DNA of 64,000 bases from Setoptus koraiensis. Lineage: Eukaryota > Arthropoda. The stretch is taken from the NCBI GenBank assembly GCA_048013815.1, contig CM106586.1, positions 7,316,001 to 7,380,000 of the forward strand, in the 5' to 3' direction. This document shows, piece by piece, positions 1 through 10,768 of this stretch; positions within the stretch are counted from its first letter, which is position 1, and each line of letters begins with the position of its first letter. A program made the translations under genes and the position numbers. Below the pieces are notes generated by a model that was not told where the DNA came from, did not search any database, and saw only the letters and a list, made by a program, of their open reading frames with translations.

Positions 1-2410
1 TGTATCTGTTCTGGTGCAGATGTGCTGGTTGTTGTGGTGCTTGTCACGGGCCTTCGTCCGGCGCCGGTCGGTCTCGACGAGCCCGAAGAGCCCGAAGAGC
101 CGGATGAGCCGGATGAACCGGATGAGCCGGATGAGCCCGACGAGCCCGATGAGCCCGGGCCGGTCGGTCGTCGGCCGCTCGACGACGAGCCGCTTGTGGG
201 TCGCTGCGGTTGCTGGTCGACCTCTTGCTCTTGCTGCTGCTGCGAGCCCGAGTTGTCGCCCAGATCGGACGAGCCCGAGTCGTCGTTGGTCTGCTGTTGC
301 TGCTGCTGCTCAACGGGGCTCTCGGTTGTTGTTGTGGTGGTGCTAGTTGTTGATGGTCGCGACGAGCTGCCCGTCGGTCGGCCACCCGAAGTTGGTCTCG
401 ACGAGCCCGACGAGCCCGATGAGCCCGATGAGCCCGACGAGCTCGAGCCGGTCGGTCGTCGGCCGCCGCTGGGTCGCTGGCCGCCGCTCGATCCAGACAG
501 GCTGGGTCGTCTGGTTGTTGTGCTGGTGGTTGTTGTGGTGGTTGTTGGTCTGGACAGTTCCTGATCTTGATTGAGATCGTTATCGTTTTGTTGTTGTTGG
601 TCGTCGATGTCGCCTCCGTTTTGTTGTTGAACGTCGTCGTCGGCGCCGCCCAATTGTTGCTGACCGCTCACCGGGCCGCTGCTTCCGCCGTTGGCGCTGC
701 TTCCGCTGCTGCCGCCGTTGGTGCCGCTTGCGCCGCTCTGAGTGGGCCGCTGTGCGCCGTTGCCCGAGCTGGGCAATCGTCCGCTAGAGGCGGGCCTCGA
801 CGGGGCGCTCGTGGTCGTGGACACGGGCTCCTCGTCGCCCCCGTTTTGTTGTTGCACATTGTCGCCGCTGCCGGTGTTGTCCTGCTGCGTTTGCTGATTT
901 GCATCAGAGTCGCCGCTGTCGCTGCCGGATCCGCTGTTGTTGCCGCTGTTGTTGGCGGTGTTGCCCGAGTTTTGGTCGGCCGATTGCTCGAACGAGCCAT
1001 TATCGCCGTTGTTTGTTTGTTGTTGGTCGTCGTCGTTGGTCTGTTGCTCTTGCTGCTGAGCGCTGGACGCGGACTCAGTGGTGGTTGTTGTGGTGCTTGG
1101 CGCGTCGCTCGCCGTTGTGGAGCCGCTGTCAGAGTCGCCGTTTTGTTGTTGCTGCTGCTGCTGATCGTCACCTGTCGAACCGGAAGTTGTCTGATTGTTA
1201 TCTGAGCCGCCTGAGCTGTTGTTACCGTTTGATTGTTGTTCTTCGTCGCCGCCGTTCTGCACTTGGCTGTCGTCGCTGCTAATTGGCTGTTGCGAGCTTG
1301 GTGTAGATGTGGTGGTTGTAGTTGTGGTTGTCGTGGATGTTGTTGGACGCTGACCGCTGCCGGCGGCGGCGCCGCTCGACGGTCGCTGCGAGCCGCCCGC
1401 TTGCGGTCTGTTGGAGCTGGGCGAGGGACGCGACGGACGATTGTTTCCATTGTTTGTGCCCTTGCCCGTTAGCGGCCTGGCCGTAGTTGTTGTTGTTGTG
1501 GTTGTTGTTGCTGTTGTGCCAGATGATTGCTCGTCACCGGTATCGGTCAGTTCCGATTGGCCGCCATTATCTTGACCGTCATCTGACTGCTGCTGCTGTT
1601 GCTGTTGTGGTTGTTGCTCGAATTGTGCGCCACCGTCCGATTGGCTTGATGACACCTGCTGCTGCTGAATTGGCTGCTGTTGCTGTTGCGCTCGGGTCTT
1701 GCCGTTGACCGACGGGCTCGCAGACCACAATTGTCTTGGCGCTGGCTGGCTGGCGTCGGGCGCCGCCGCTGCCGCCGAGCGGAAGCCCGAGTTGGGATTT
1801 GTCACTACGACGATCTGTCCGTTGCCGCCCGATGTCACAACGGTGGAACCGCCACCGCCGCCGTTTATTGGCCGACCGTAGCCATTGTTGAAGCCGCCTC
1901 CGTTGATGGGACGGTTTCCGAAGCCGCCGTTTCCGTAGCCGCCGTTGCCGTAGCCGTTTCCGTAACCGGGGCCGTAGCCGTCGCCGTAGCCCGGTCCGTA
2001 TTGTCTGGCGGTCAATTGTGGGCCGGCCGCGGCCGCAGCCGCAGCCGCACCGGAATTGGCACCTTTAGCCGCTTGTTGTCGCGCAACGGGCGACGCAAGC
2101 AACTGACCATTACCGGCGGCGGCGGTCGATTTAGCCGCCTGCAACCTCTTCACCGATCTTGGCGCCGATGTCTTGCCTTGGCTGGTCTCTCGGAGCAATT
2201 GCTGATCGCCAGCGTTGCCTTGAATGTATTCGGCGTTGGCCGACGAGTCGGGTTTAATGCCGTTCTCGTTAGAGTTTATCCTGGCCCGGTAACCGTCCTT
2301 GTCGGCGATGTAGTCAACGCGGCGCATGTCGCCGTTGTCGCCCTGGATCATGTAAAAGCCCGTGACGCGTCCGCTGGCGTCGCCCTTCTCCTGGCGGCGC
2401 GAGGATCCGC
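1..2410 (-). CDS. R&R cuticle protein with mucin-like/SSG tail, exon 3 (partial)
   Basis: This is the large third exon of a secreted chitin-binding cuticle protein, open to the left edge, so the C terminus lies outside the window. It begins at acceptor CAG|GCGGATCC (2410/2411) in phase 1, matching the exon 2 donor. Joined to exon 2 it completes an extended R&R chitin-binding domain (Chitin_bind_4): YSFSYSAEAK, then GRVTGFYMIQGDNGDMRRVD, YIADKDGYRARI, and a closing NGIKPDS. After the domain come a G/Y-rich block (GYGNG units, about 1900-2030), poly-Q runs, long Thr runs of mucin type (TTTTTTTT), S/D/N-rich acidic segments and SSG-type repeats (GSSGSSGSS, about 85-160 and 395-430). The R&R family binds chitin in procuticle. 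The T-rich tail suggests O-glycosylation and the G/Y and SSG blocks suggest an extensible matrix protein; both are inference. The disordered tail of about 730 residues is far longer than that of a standard cuticle protein. Confidence 0.85.
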
Positions 2411-3335
2411 CTGGCGACGCGCAAATATACGTGAGAATATGATGTGATGTCGTGTTATGCAAATTCCGGTAGACGGGCGCGCAGTAGGGATGGTAGGGGT
2501 AGCCCGGTGACGGGTTGGCGGGATAACGGGTTGACGGGGTAGCGGGGTAGCGTGATAGGGGTGACGGGAGACGGTGAGGGGTGGATGCAAGGTCGATTAG
2601 TCGATTAGTTGGCTCGATCAGTCATTCGGTCGATCAGACAATTATCAGCGTGCGCAACTGGCCAATTGGCGGCCATTCAGTAATCGGCGCGCCGACACGC
2701 GGCCGCATGCTTCCGACCATCGCGGGTATCCGCGACTTCCGGTCAGCGTTGGCCGCCCGTCGCCGGTCAGTGTGCGCCGGACCCGATCGCTCGAATTGAG
2801 CGGCTCGATTGAGCGACCGGGCTGTGCGCGGACCCATCAGATTGCTAGAGCGCGCATCGGACGTCCGCGGTCGCTCGGATCGGAATGAATTTTAATTTGG
2901 AATTTTGTTTTGGAATTAATTTCGGTTCGATGTTTCGTCGAACGGGAATTAATTTTGAATCATTCTCAGCCGGTGCCGATCTCGTGAGCCCGATTCAATC
3001 CGGAACATGCGCTCAATTTGAAATCGATGCGGCCAATTAGACAGTTTGACGCGGCGACATGCGGCCAACAGACTCTGTCAAACAGAGACAGCGATTGTCG
3101 TCGAGCAAGCCAGTCGAGCAAACAAACGGACACTTGCTCATTAGCTCGAGCTGTCGCAGGCCGCTGCTCGCCGCAAACAACAAGTGGCAACAAGTGTGAC
3201 CAGTTAATTGATTTACTTGTTGCGTAAGTTGGCTTGGCCGCACTGGCTTGCCAACTTGCGAATAACTTAACGGTGTCGCCGGCCGCAAGCTGATGACTCA
3301 CGAGTGACTGGTGAGTGAATGGTCATCGCACTTAC
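2411..3335 (-). other. intron 2 of the R&R cuticle gene
   Basis: GT-AG intron of 925 bp with donor GTAAGTG at its 3335 end and acceptor CGTCGCCAG at 2411. From about 2486 to 2575, just upstream of the acceptor in transcript sense, the plus strand carries about ten runs of 3-4 G with short spacers, so the transcript is C-rich there. An imperfect hairpin sits at 3224-3261 (11-bp arms, one mismatch). No coding sequence was recognised. Confidence 0.7.
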
Positions 3336-3492
3336 CTTTGGCCTCGGCCGAGTAACTGAACGAGTACGGCTCTGACTTTCCATTTTGTTGTCCTCCTTCC
3401 GGATTGGTGTTCAATTGAATAGCGCCGGCCACTATTGCGACTAGCATCAATTGGGTAGCTAGTGTGGCACAGGTGAATACCTTTGCCTTGTG
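3336..3492 (-). CDS. R&R cuticle protein, exon 2 (signal peptide and start of R&R domain)
   Basis: This 157-nt exon lies between acceptor CTGACAG|CACAAG (3493/3492) and donor G|GTAAGTG (3336/3335). It encodes HKAKVFTCATLATQLMLVAI and onward through VAGAIQLN, a typical signal peptide. A short G/Q-rich linker follows, then EPYSFSYSAEAK, the opening strand of the R&R domain. It enters in phase 0 and leaves in phase 1 (52 codons plus one base), which restores the exon 3 frame. An internal ATG in the signal peptide (MLVAIVAG) could start translation if exon 1 is wrong, but the hydrophobic core would then be shorter. Cuticle genes commonly split the signal peptide with an early intron, which supports this model. 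Confidence 0.8.
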
Positions 3493-3635
3493 CTGTCAGT
3501 GTTACCAGTGAGTTAGTGTTAGCAGCGAGTTAGTGTTAGCAGCGAGTTAGTGGGTGATTGCGCGATTGGCCAACCGATTGTCATGTGCGTTGTCGTTGTT
3601 GTTGTTGTTGTTGTTGTTAATATCCATATATAACA

Positions 3636-3676
3636 TACGTATTATATAATATAAAATTTATATTATACAATACGTA
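3636..3676. repeat. near-perfect AT-rich inverted repeat, 20-bp arms
   Basis: The arms 3636-3655 and 3657-3676 are reverse complements with a single mismatch and a one-base centre (TACGTATT...AATACGTA). The element lies about 145 bp upstream of the exon 2 acceptor in transcript sense and could form a cruciform or an intronic hairpin. Confidence 0.8.
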
Positions 3677-4102
3677 ATAGGAGACGAGAGACGGCCGACG
3701 GGTGATTTAGTGACGGCCCAAGTGACGACAAACGGACAAACGGATTCAAGTTGGCAGCAAGTTGGCAGCGTCAAACGGGCGTCCAGTGAGCGGCGGCGGC
3801 GGCATAATGAGCGTCAGGTTTAGGCGAGAGCGGTTGTTGGTTGGTTGTTGGTCGGTTGTTGTGGCAGTGTCCGTTATGGGAGGCAGGATAGGTCAGAAGA
3901 ATAATTTAATTAATCATTAATTACTATTTAATACTATCGCATGGTCGCTTTGGCTGACGAATGGCCGCTGTGGCGACGGCCGCAAGCGGCCATCTCGTAC
4001 GCACAGTTAGCACAGTTGTTACGCCAGCGGTTTGTTTTGTTTTGTTTTGATCTGCTCTCTCTCTCTCTTTGGTTTGCTCTGCTCACTCTTTCTCTCTGGC
4101 AA

Positions 4103-4158
4103 GACCGTTCTATCAAGACAGTTCTGTCGAGACCGTTCTGTCGAGACCGTTCCGTCGA
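4103..4158. repeat. tandem array, 14-bp unit x4
   Basis: Four imperfect copies of GACCGTTCTGTCGA stand head to tail. A fifth partial copy (GACCGG) follows. The unit itself contains no start or splice signal. Confidence 0.85.
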
Positions 4159-4392
4159 GACCGGCCGCTGGCTGGCCGAGCGGCGAGCGGGTCTTGCCAG
4201 AATGATCAGACACGGCCAGCGACAGCAAAAGCGACCGCCATATAGAGAGCGGGCAAGGCTACGAGAGAGCCTTGTCGCAAGCAACGAAATTGAATTAAAT
4301 TGATTCACATTGATGCTCGATTTGGCTCGAGAGCCAGAATGACACACCGCAGACCGGCTTACAGACCCGCCACTACGGACAGACCGGCCATT

Positions 4393-4443
4393 TGCGGACG
4401 GAGCGGCAACTGCGGACGGAGCGGCAACTGCGGACGGAGCGGC
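4393..4443. repeat. tandem array, 18-bp unit x2.8
   Basis: Three nearly identical copies of TGCGGACGGAGCGGCAAC, the last truncated. Confidence 0.85.
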
Positions 4444-5371
4444 TCGAAGTGAGCGGCTGCAAGTGCGCGACCAAAGTGCCGCTCCAAGGGCCACAAATCA
4501 TTGGGTGGTTGCCATGAGTTGACTTGACATTATCAAGCTGATAATTATGCCAATGATGAGTCTTGTCACAAGACCGCAAGTTGGCGCAACCGTAGCGACG
4601 GGCCGCTTACCCGTCAGCTGTCAGCCGATATCATGTTGTGCGTATGTTGATGCTCATTTGTTCACTTTGGCGCTTCGTTTTGTCGCTAACTGGCGCCCGT
4701 TAGCGACACCAGCAGCAACAGGTGAACAGAGTGCTCACAACAGAGAGAGCAGTTCGTCAAGGTGAGGCCAGTGCAGCCTTGCGCTGTCAGCTCTGTTCGC
4801 TGGCTCGGTGTTCGGTCTGTTCGCTGGCTCGGTCGCCGGCTCGGCCGCTGGCTGGCGAGGCGACGCGCAATCAATCATAACCTATGGCCCGCTACAACCA
4901 GCTACAACTAACTATGACTGTCGAAACCGCGGCTGGCGAGCCAGCCAGCCACAGCCAGTCGCTTACGGGTGACGCTCACAGGTAGCCTGTCACGGGGTCG
5001 CGGGTAGCCGGTCGCGGTGCCGGTTGCGGGTAGCAGGGTACGGCCAGGTGAGCTCAGTGGCGGGTGGCTGTCGGTCATTACGAGCGAGACGCTGTCGTCT
5101 GGGCAGCTCAACCCTTTGTGTCCTTTGCGCAAATTAGGCCGGCATTTAGTGGCTGTCGTTGTTTGTGCGCCTCGGGCTGGTCGCCGTTGCCCGACACACA
5201 CATGCCGACCACACGATATCTTGACACATCTCGACATGTCAGACGCTGCCATCGGAGATTCACGCTCCAAGTTGGCACACGGAGGCGCCAAAAGAAGCGC
5301 CAAACAGGCTTCTGTTGTCTCGAGATTGCGCACTGACACTGGCCAGTCTGACAGTGGCTAATCTGACAGTG

Positions 5372-5410
5372 GCTAATCTGACAGCCAGATTAGCTGGCTG
5401 TCAGATTAGC
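5372..5410. repeat. perfect hairpin, 16-bp arms, 7-nt loop
   Basis: Arms GCTAATCTGACAGCCA (5372-5387) and its exact reverse complement (5395-5410) flank GATTAGC. The left arm continues a 15-bp tandem duplication (CTGACAGTGGCTAAT) immediately before it, so tandem and inverted duplication are combined here. Confidence 0.9.
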
Positions 5411-5797
5411 TCAGGTGTCAAACAGCAACACATGCACGCAATCTAATCTAATCTTGGCTCGTTGTCGACTCGTCGAGTCTCACAACGTCGTTGTCAGCGA
5501 CCAGCTAGGCGCTCACTGGTCGCCGGTTGCCGGTTGCTGGTTGCGTGCCACAAGCAATATGCAAACAATTGCTCGCGAATAGCTCGCCGTTCGTTCGTTT
5601 GTTTGTTTGTTTTCGTTGCTGGCTAACTGGTTCGTGGCACGCCATTTGTGGTCTGCGATGCGTCATGCGCGATTGCCAAGCCAGCCAGCGCCACTCACAA
5701 TTGTGAGCCGGCCAATCAAACTCGCGCTTGCCGTTGCAACGGTAGCACCTGTTGCTTCCGTGTCCGAGCTCCATGTGTCACTAGAGTTGCGTCACAT

Positions 5798-5855
5798 CTC
5801 TGGCGGCTCTGGCCGCTTTGGCGGCGAGCTGCGTGTGTCGCCAGAGCCGCCAGAG
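5798..5855. repeat. perfect inverted repeat, 16-bp arms, 26-nt loop
   Basis: Arms CTCTGGCGGCTCTGGC (5798-5813) and GCCAGAGCCGCCAGAG (5840-5855) match exactly. A second smaller inverted repeat (TGGCGCCTCT / AGAGGCGCCA) follows within 40 bp. Confidence 0.9.
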
Positions 5856-6350
5856 TTGCGTGGCCAGAGGTGGCGCCTCTTGTGGCGAGAGGCGCCAACT
5901 CTGACAGGGGGCGCGACACGCAGTGCCAGTGCTGCCAGCGTCAGCTGGCTTTCACATTGTCAGCCCGACAATCAGCTGAGTGTGGCAATCAGCTGACAAC
6001 TGTGAGTGGCCAGCTGACGCTGACAACTCGGCTCTGGCTCACGAGGCCACCGACCGGCCACCAATCGGCTAAAACCAGCAGCTAAAAGCGGCAGCTAAAA
6101 CAACTAAAACAATTTGCTTTACAAGTCGGTCGACATTGAATGGCCGTGACACGATATTGACGTAATTGGCGATTGTCGGCCAACACGCGACCATTGGGCA
6201 TCGTTAATCACACTTTTTCTCTGATCGCTTGTGTCGTCCGGCCATCGGTCAGTAGCGGCGCGTCATTAACGCCGTGCGATTAACACGATGCCATTGTGCT
6301 CATCGTGCCGACACTGGCCAGTCGGTGTTGTCGCCGTTCGATATTCACGA

Positions 6351-6435
6351 GTCTGGCCGTTTATTCAGTCTGACCGTTTATTCAGTTTGACAGTAGATTC
6401 AGTCTGACAGCTGGTTCAGTCTGACAGTTGAATGG
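6351..6435. repeat. tandem array, 17-bp unit x5
   Basis: Five diverged copies of a 17-bp unit of the form GTCTGACCGTTTATTCA run head to tail. The right half has drifted to GTCTGACAG-type units. Confidence 0.8.
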
Positions 6436-7033
6436 ATGTGAGCGAATGTCAATGCCGAACCGCGATTGACTGCCGCTTCTCAGGCCAATTCGCGGGCCAA
6501 GTCCGACGGGCCGGCTCTCTCGATCCCGTGCCACGCGGCTCCACGCGGCACGGGCAGCGTCGTGTGTGTGCCCGCACTCGACGCCACTCGCCGTCTAATC
6601 GTGGACGCTCAATTGTCCGTGGGGCTCCAGCCGAGCGGACTGTGTGCGGATATTTTCGGCACAGCTTCTGTCGCGCGTATTTGCGACACAGCTTCTATTG
6701 CGCGCATTTGCGGCCGTGCAAGGCGCTAGCTGATCCGCGCGCCGTCCGCAACCGCAGAGGCTCGCGGAGCCACGGGCCGGCCCGAGCCGAGTGCGCATTC
6801 AGATAATGACGCGCAAATTTAGATAATCACACATTTGGATAATCGCTCATTTAGATCATCGCGGGCTCGTCAGGGCCGCGGCCGGCCGACGGCGCGAGCA
6901 ACAGGTAACAGGAAAATAATGGTTTGTCGCTCTGTCTTGGCCGCCCGATCTTGGCCGCCCGATCTCGGCTGCCGTTGAGTGTCGCTAATGGCGCTCGGCC
7001 AGCTTATCTGGCGGCTCGTCTGGCCCGCCGGCG

Positions 7034-7120
7034 ACGCCAGCAATGGCACTACCTGTGCCCACAACGCCAGCAATGGCACTACCTGTGCCGACAACGCCAA
7101 CAATGGCACTACCTGTGCCA
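7034..7120. repeat. tandem array, 30-bp unit x2.9
   Basis: Each unit contains AATGGCACTACCTGTGCC, which can fold on itself (GGCAC/GTGCC), joined by ACAACGCCA-type spacers. Confidence 0.85.
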
Positions 7121-7513
7121 TTGACGAGCGCTGTCGGCAACGGCGACACCTCTGTCTGTGAGACGATCCGCTGGCTGGCTGGCTCGGCGCTGGAACGGGC
7201 CGGCGGGCGAGCGCGGCCGGCCACTCGAGCGCCACTTGACCACAATGGCAACGGCGTGCATCCGCTGTAGCGAGAATGATTGACATTGAGCGAGCGCTCG
7301 CCATTATCCGCACCGCATTGTACTACGGTTAGTGCAGGCCGCGCCGTACGGGCCGCGTTGTACGGGCCGCGCTGAGCAGGCCCGTCGCACCGCCAGCGAC
7401 AAGCGACCGCCGACTGGCTGGCGCGCACTCGGTGGCAAGACCTTGAATCGGGCTCACGCTCGGCCCGCTATTCAGAGCGATTCCGTTCGGCTATTTTGGT
7501 CGGCCGTTCGGCT

Positions 7514-7769
7514 GGCTCGATACGTCGGCTCGACACGTCGGCTCGACACGTCGGCTCGATACGTCGGCTCGATACATTTCGCACTCGATTTCGGCACTCG
7601 ATTTTCACGCTCGATCTTGGCACTCGATTTCGGCACTCGATTTTGACACTCGATTTTGGCACTCGCCGGGCGCGATTTGGCAAACTCGCGCGCTCGCCAG
7701 CTCGACCGGCCTGTGCAAACTTTGCATTGCAAACTTCGCATTGCAAACTTCGCATTGCAAACTCTGCAT
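7514..7769. repeat. three successive tandem arrays (13-, 13- and 14-bp units)
   Basis: Units of GGCTCGATACGTC (about 7514-7572, x5) are followed by GGCACTCGATTTC-type units (about 7580-7670, x7) and then TGCAAACTTCGCAT units (7714-7769, x4). The three unit sequences are unrelated but their lengths are nearly the same. Confidence 0.8.
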
Positions 7770-8420
7770 TGCGAAGTGTCTTCCGACGGTCGAGTGGCGT
7801 CGCGACCCGCCAGAAAACAGCGCCACTCGCGAGCGCAACACTTGTACCAAAGTCGAGTGACACGGGCCGAGCGGCGTAATTGCGAGCGCCAATCGACCGT
7901 CGAATCGGATCAAATCGATTGGCACTCGAGCCCGCGATCGGAGCGCTCAATTTGCGGCCGCCAACAGTGCGGCTATTCCAGGCTCGGCTGTTCCCGCTCG
8001 GGCGCCCGGGCCTGAAATAGGCAAACGGTCGACGGGCGAGCGCGCTGTTTTGTCTGGGCAGCCACTCGCGACGAGCGCAACAATGGTCGGGCGCTCCGGC
8101 CGGCCCGTCCGCCGCTCGTCGCCGTCTGACCGCGCAGGCCCGCTGACTCGACGAGCGGCGGTCGGGCCAATGTTCGCCTGTGTCAGTTTCGTGCGATCGA
8201 GTGACAAATGTCGATCACGAGTTCGAGTGCCGGCCGGCGGGTGTCGGCGTTGCGCAATCGCTTGCGCAGCTTGAGTCCAATCGATTGGCCGATATCGATT
8301 GGCCGAGATCGATGGCGCGAAAACAATGAGAGCGTGACCGCGTCATCGATCGATCGCGGGGGCGCGTTGCGTCACAACGCCGCCGATGGGGCATGCAAAT
8401 TATTTGCAGCGGATACTCAC

Positions 8421-8423
8421 CAT
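8421..8423 (-). CDS. proposed first coding exon (ATG only) of the R&R cuticle gene
   Basis: On the minus strand the sequence reads CACACAATG|GTGAGTAT: an ATG followed at once by a strong donor. Phase 0 after ATG fits the phase-0 entry of exon 2, giving MHKAKVF and a complete signal peptide. A first exon with only one or a few codons is a familiar arrangement in R&R cuticle genes. The leader just upstream is a CA repeat. What is seen is the ATG, the donor and the matching phase. The join across a 4.9-kb intron is inference, and another upstream ATG exon is possible. Confidence 0.5.
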
Positions 8424-9655
8424 TGTGTGTGTGTGTGTGTTGTTGTGCTTGATTTCGATTGAGTGCTTCGATTTACTCGATCGCAGCGGTCACTGTTTGC
8501 ACTGTTGGGTGCGATATCGGTTGTGTGTGATATCGGTTGTGTGATCAATTCACGTTCGGATGGGCGTATGGGTACGGTGTTCAAATTGACATAAATTGGC
8601 GATACGAGGAGACAAACGGAGACGGATGAAGAAGTGGACAGGTGAGTGTGAATGTCAACTTGGTCAAACTTGCGCAGGTAAATCGCTGGTCGATTACTGA
8701 CCGATTGTCGGCTGATGCGCGGCGTCCGCTGACGATTGATGCTAACTAACTAACTGATCGGTCTGTAATTAACTCAGGTGTAATTGGCGATAGATGCTTG
8801 ACGATGGCGAATTTAAATAACTGCACTAGTGCTGAAATATCAATGAAATTGTCTACTGCGACTGGACAGTTGACGCTGTGTAATAGCGGATAGGAATGGA
8901 ACACTTTTGAGCGAAAGTGTTCGTTGCTCGTCAAGTGTCTAAACTGCAACTGAAGCGTCCGCTCTCGTGCTGTGCCGAATTTATAATTCGCGGCGATAAA
9001 GTTCGGCTCGCGAAGGCCCGATCCGGTCGCCAACCAACCGGCCGCTCACCGGCCGCCAGTGAGTCGCTGAAATGGGTGCCCGCGCGACCGGGCCGGGCCG
9101 GCGACCGACGCCGTCGGCTTACCGATACCGTCAACTTACCGATACCGTCGGCTTGCGGCGGGCGCACATTATTCGCGGGAGTTTACAAGGCAATCGCGCG
9201 CAGTTTGGGCAATCTCGCGCAGTGTGGGCAATCTCAATCGCAATCTTATCGCGATAATTGTGCCCGACAATCGCGCACATTATCGGCGTGAGCGCGCTCA
9301 ATTGTTAGCGCCAGTCGCTCGCCAACTGGCCAACGTAAGCCGTGCCATATATAATAGGCGCCATACATAATAGATATAAAGCCATCGTTTGTGTCATCCC
9401 ATTATCGCCCCCCTTTCCCGCCCATCCGCTGGCACAAACTTTGCGCCGACAGTGTGCCGACCGTATGCCGACCATGTGCCAACAATGCGCAATGCGATTG
9501 GCGTTGGTGGGGCGCACACTGAGCCCCGCGCTCAACTCGTGCCAGCCAGCCACAGGTGAGTGGCCGACGAACGAGCCTGACAATTGTGAGCTTGTGAGAC
9601 AGAGCCGGCACAGAGCCGGCGCACAGCCAAGACGGCGAGCTCGGCGAGGGCGGAG

Positions 9656-9711
9656 CCGACTCACCTGTGCCGACTCACCTGTGCCGACTCACCTGTCCCG
9701 ACTCACCTGTG
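9656..9711. repeat. 14-bp x4 array carrying CACCTG / consensus 5' splice-site words
   Basis: Four copies of CCGACTCACCTGTG stand head to tail. On the plus strand each copy has an E-box-like CACCTG. On the minus strand, the sense strand of the neighbouring cuticle gene, each reads CAGGTGAGT, a perfect match to the U1-complementary 5' splice site. A further CAGGTGAGT occurs on the plus strand near 9553. Confidence 0.85.
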
Positions 9712-10698
9712 AGCCGCACTGAGCCGGCGGCCGGCTCGCGGGTGTCACTTGAGCGCGCGCGGGCCGGCTCAACTGGCACCGGCGCGTAGGTGTTGTTTGC
9801 ATAGTGGCTACTGTCGGCCGGCGAGCGACCACTTTTGCTGGCGGCCAGCTCGCACGGCCTCACAAGCTCGCCCGCCGATTCTTTCGATTCTCGGCCGGTT
9901 CGCAGCCGGTTCGCAGCCGATTCTCTGGCGGTTCTCGGCCGATTGGTCGCAGCATCGCAAACGTAAATGTATGTGGTGCGATATTGCCGCCGCTGCACCT
10001 GGCGACACCAACGCAAACAGTGGCGGCGACATTTTCGTTTTTGACAACTTCATTTTCGCATCCGCATCCAACTCGCACGGTCGACGTGACCGATCAGACC
10101 GACGCCGGGCGTTGTGACGCCAGCCGAACCGCGCCAGCCGAACCGCGCCAGCCGAAACTGAACTGGTCAACAGCTGATCGTGACAGCAGTGGACAGGTTG
10201 ACAGGTGCATTTGGCCGGCCCGACGAGCGATCAATCAGCTGGGCGCATCATGCGGCGAGGGGCTCGCAAGTTGCGGCTCACAACAAACCGCGCGGCCACT
10301 ATGCCGACGGTGACAGCGCCAACCGGCGGTGACAGCGGCAACCGGCGGCATCGCACTGCGTAATGGCAATTAATAGGCGGCGTTGCACGGCCGGCCCTTT
10401 AATTACCAAACTTTAATTACCGACACTCGATAAACGCAAATTGAGACGACGCTTGTATCAATATGAATTTTTAATTATCGCACAAGCGACACACAAGCGG
10501 CTCACGACGCAGGCGATAATGGCCGTGGCGCGCAATTATCAAGGTTTAATGGATCGCTATTCATGATTCATTCATGAATAGCCGTCGATAGAACAGGCCG
10601 TCGGGCTGCTCTATCAACGTCAACGGCCAGTGACGATCGCTGCTCGTGAAATTCACGCCGCGAATGCTGAGCCACCCATCGGCATCGTTCAATCATGA

Positions 10699-10768
10699 GA
10701 TTCACTAGATTCATTGGATTCATTGGATTCATTGGATTCGTTTGATTCATTAGATTCGTTTGATTCAT
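10699..10768. repeat. tandem array, 10-bp unit x7
   Basis: Copies of GATTCATTGG and variants (GATTCGTTTG, GATTCACTAG) repeat at 10 bp, about one helical turn. Confidence 0.85.

Larger units (their letters stand above)
3493..8420 (-). other. proposed intron 1 of the R&R cuticle gene (4.9 kb)
   Basis: This stretch separates the proposed ATG exon from the signal-peptide exon. It is GC- and CpG-rich and holds no convincing coding sequence. Its content is short-period tandem arrays (4103-4158, 4393-4443, 6351-6435, 7034-7120, 7514-7572, 7580-7670, 7714-7769) and strong hairpins (3636-3676, 5372-5410, 5798-5855 and about 5938-6028). Many short overlapping open frames occur on both strands, as expected in GC-rich repetitive DNA. 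Confidence 0.5.

Noticed and set aside
668-1450. 260-codon minus-strand frame rich in R, T and A
   Set aside because: It is an out-of-phase reading of the cuticle exon 3 repeats; the R&R frame on the same strand is the real one.
1680-2447. 255-codon plus-strand frame
   Set aside because: Antisense shadow of the R&R domain and GYG region.
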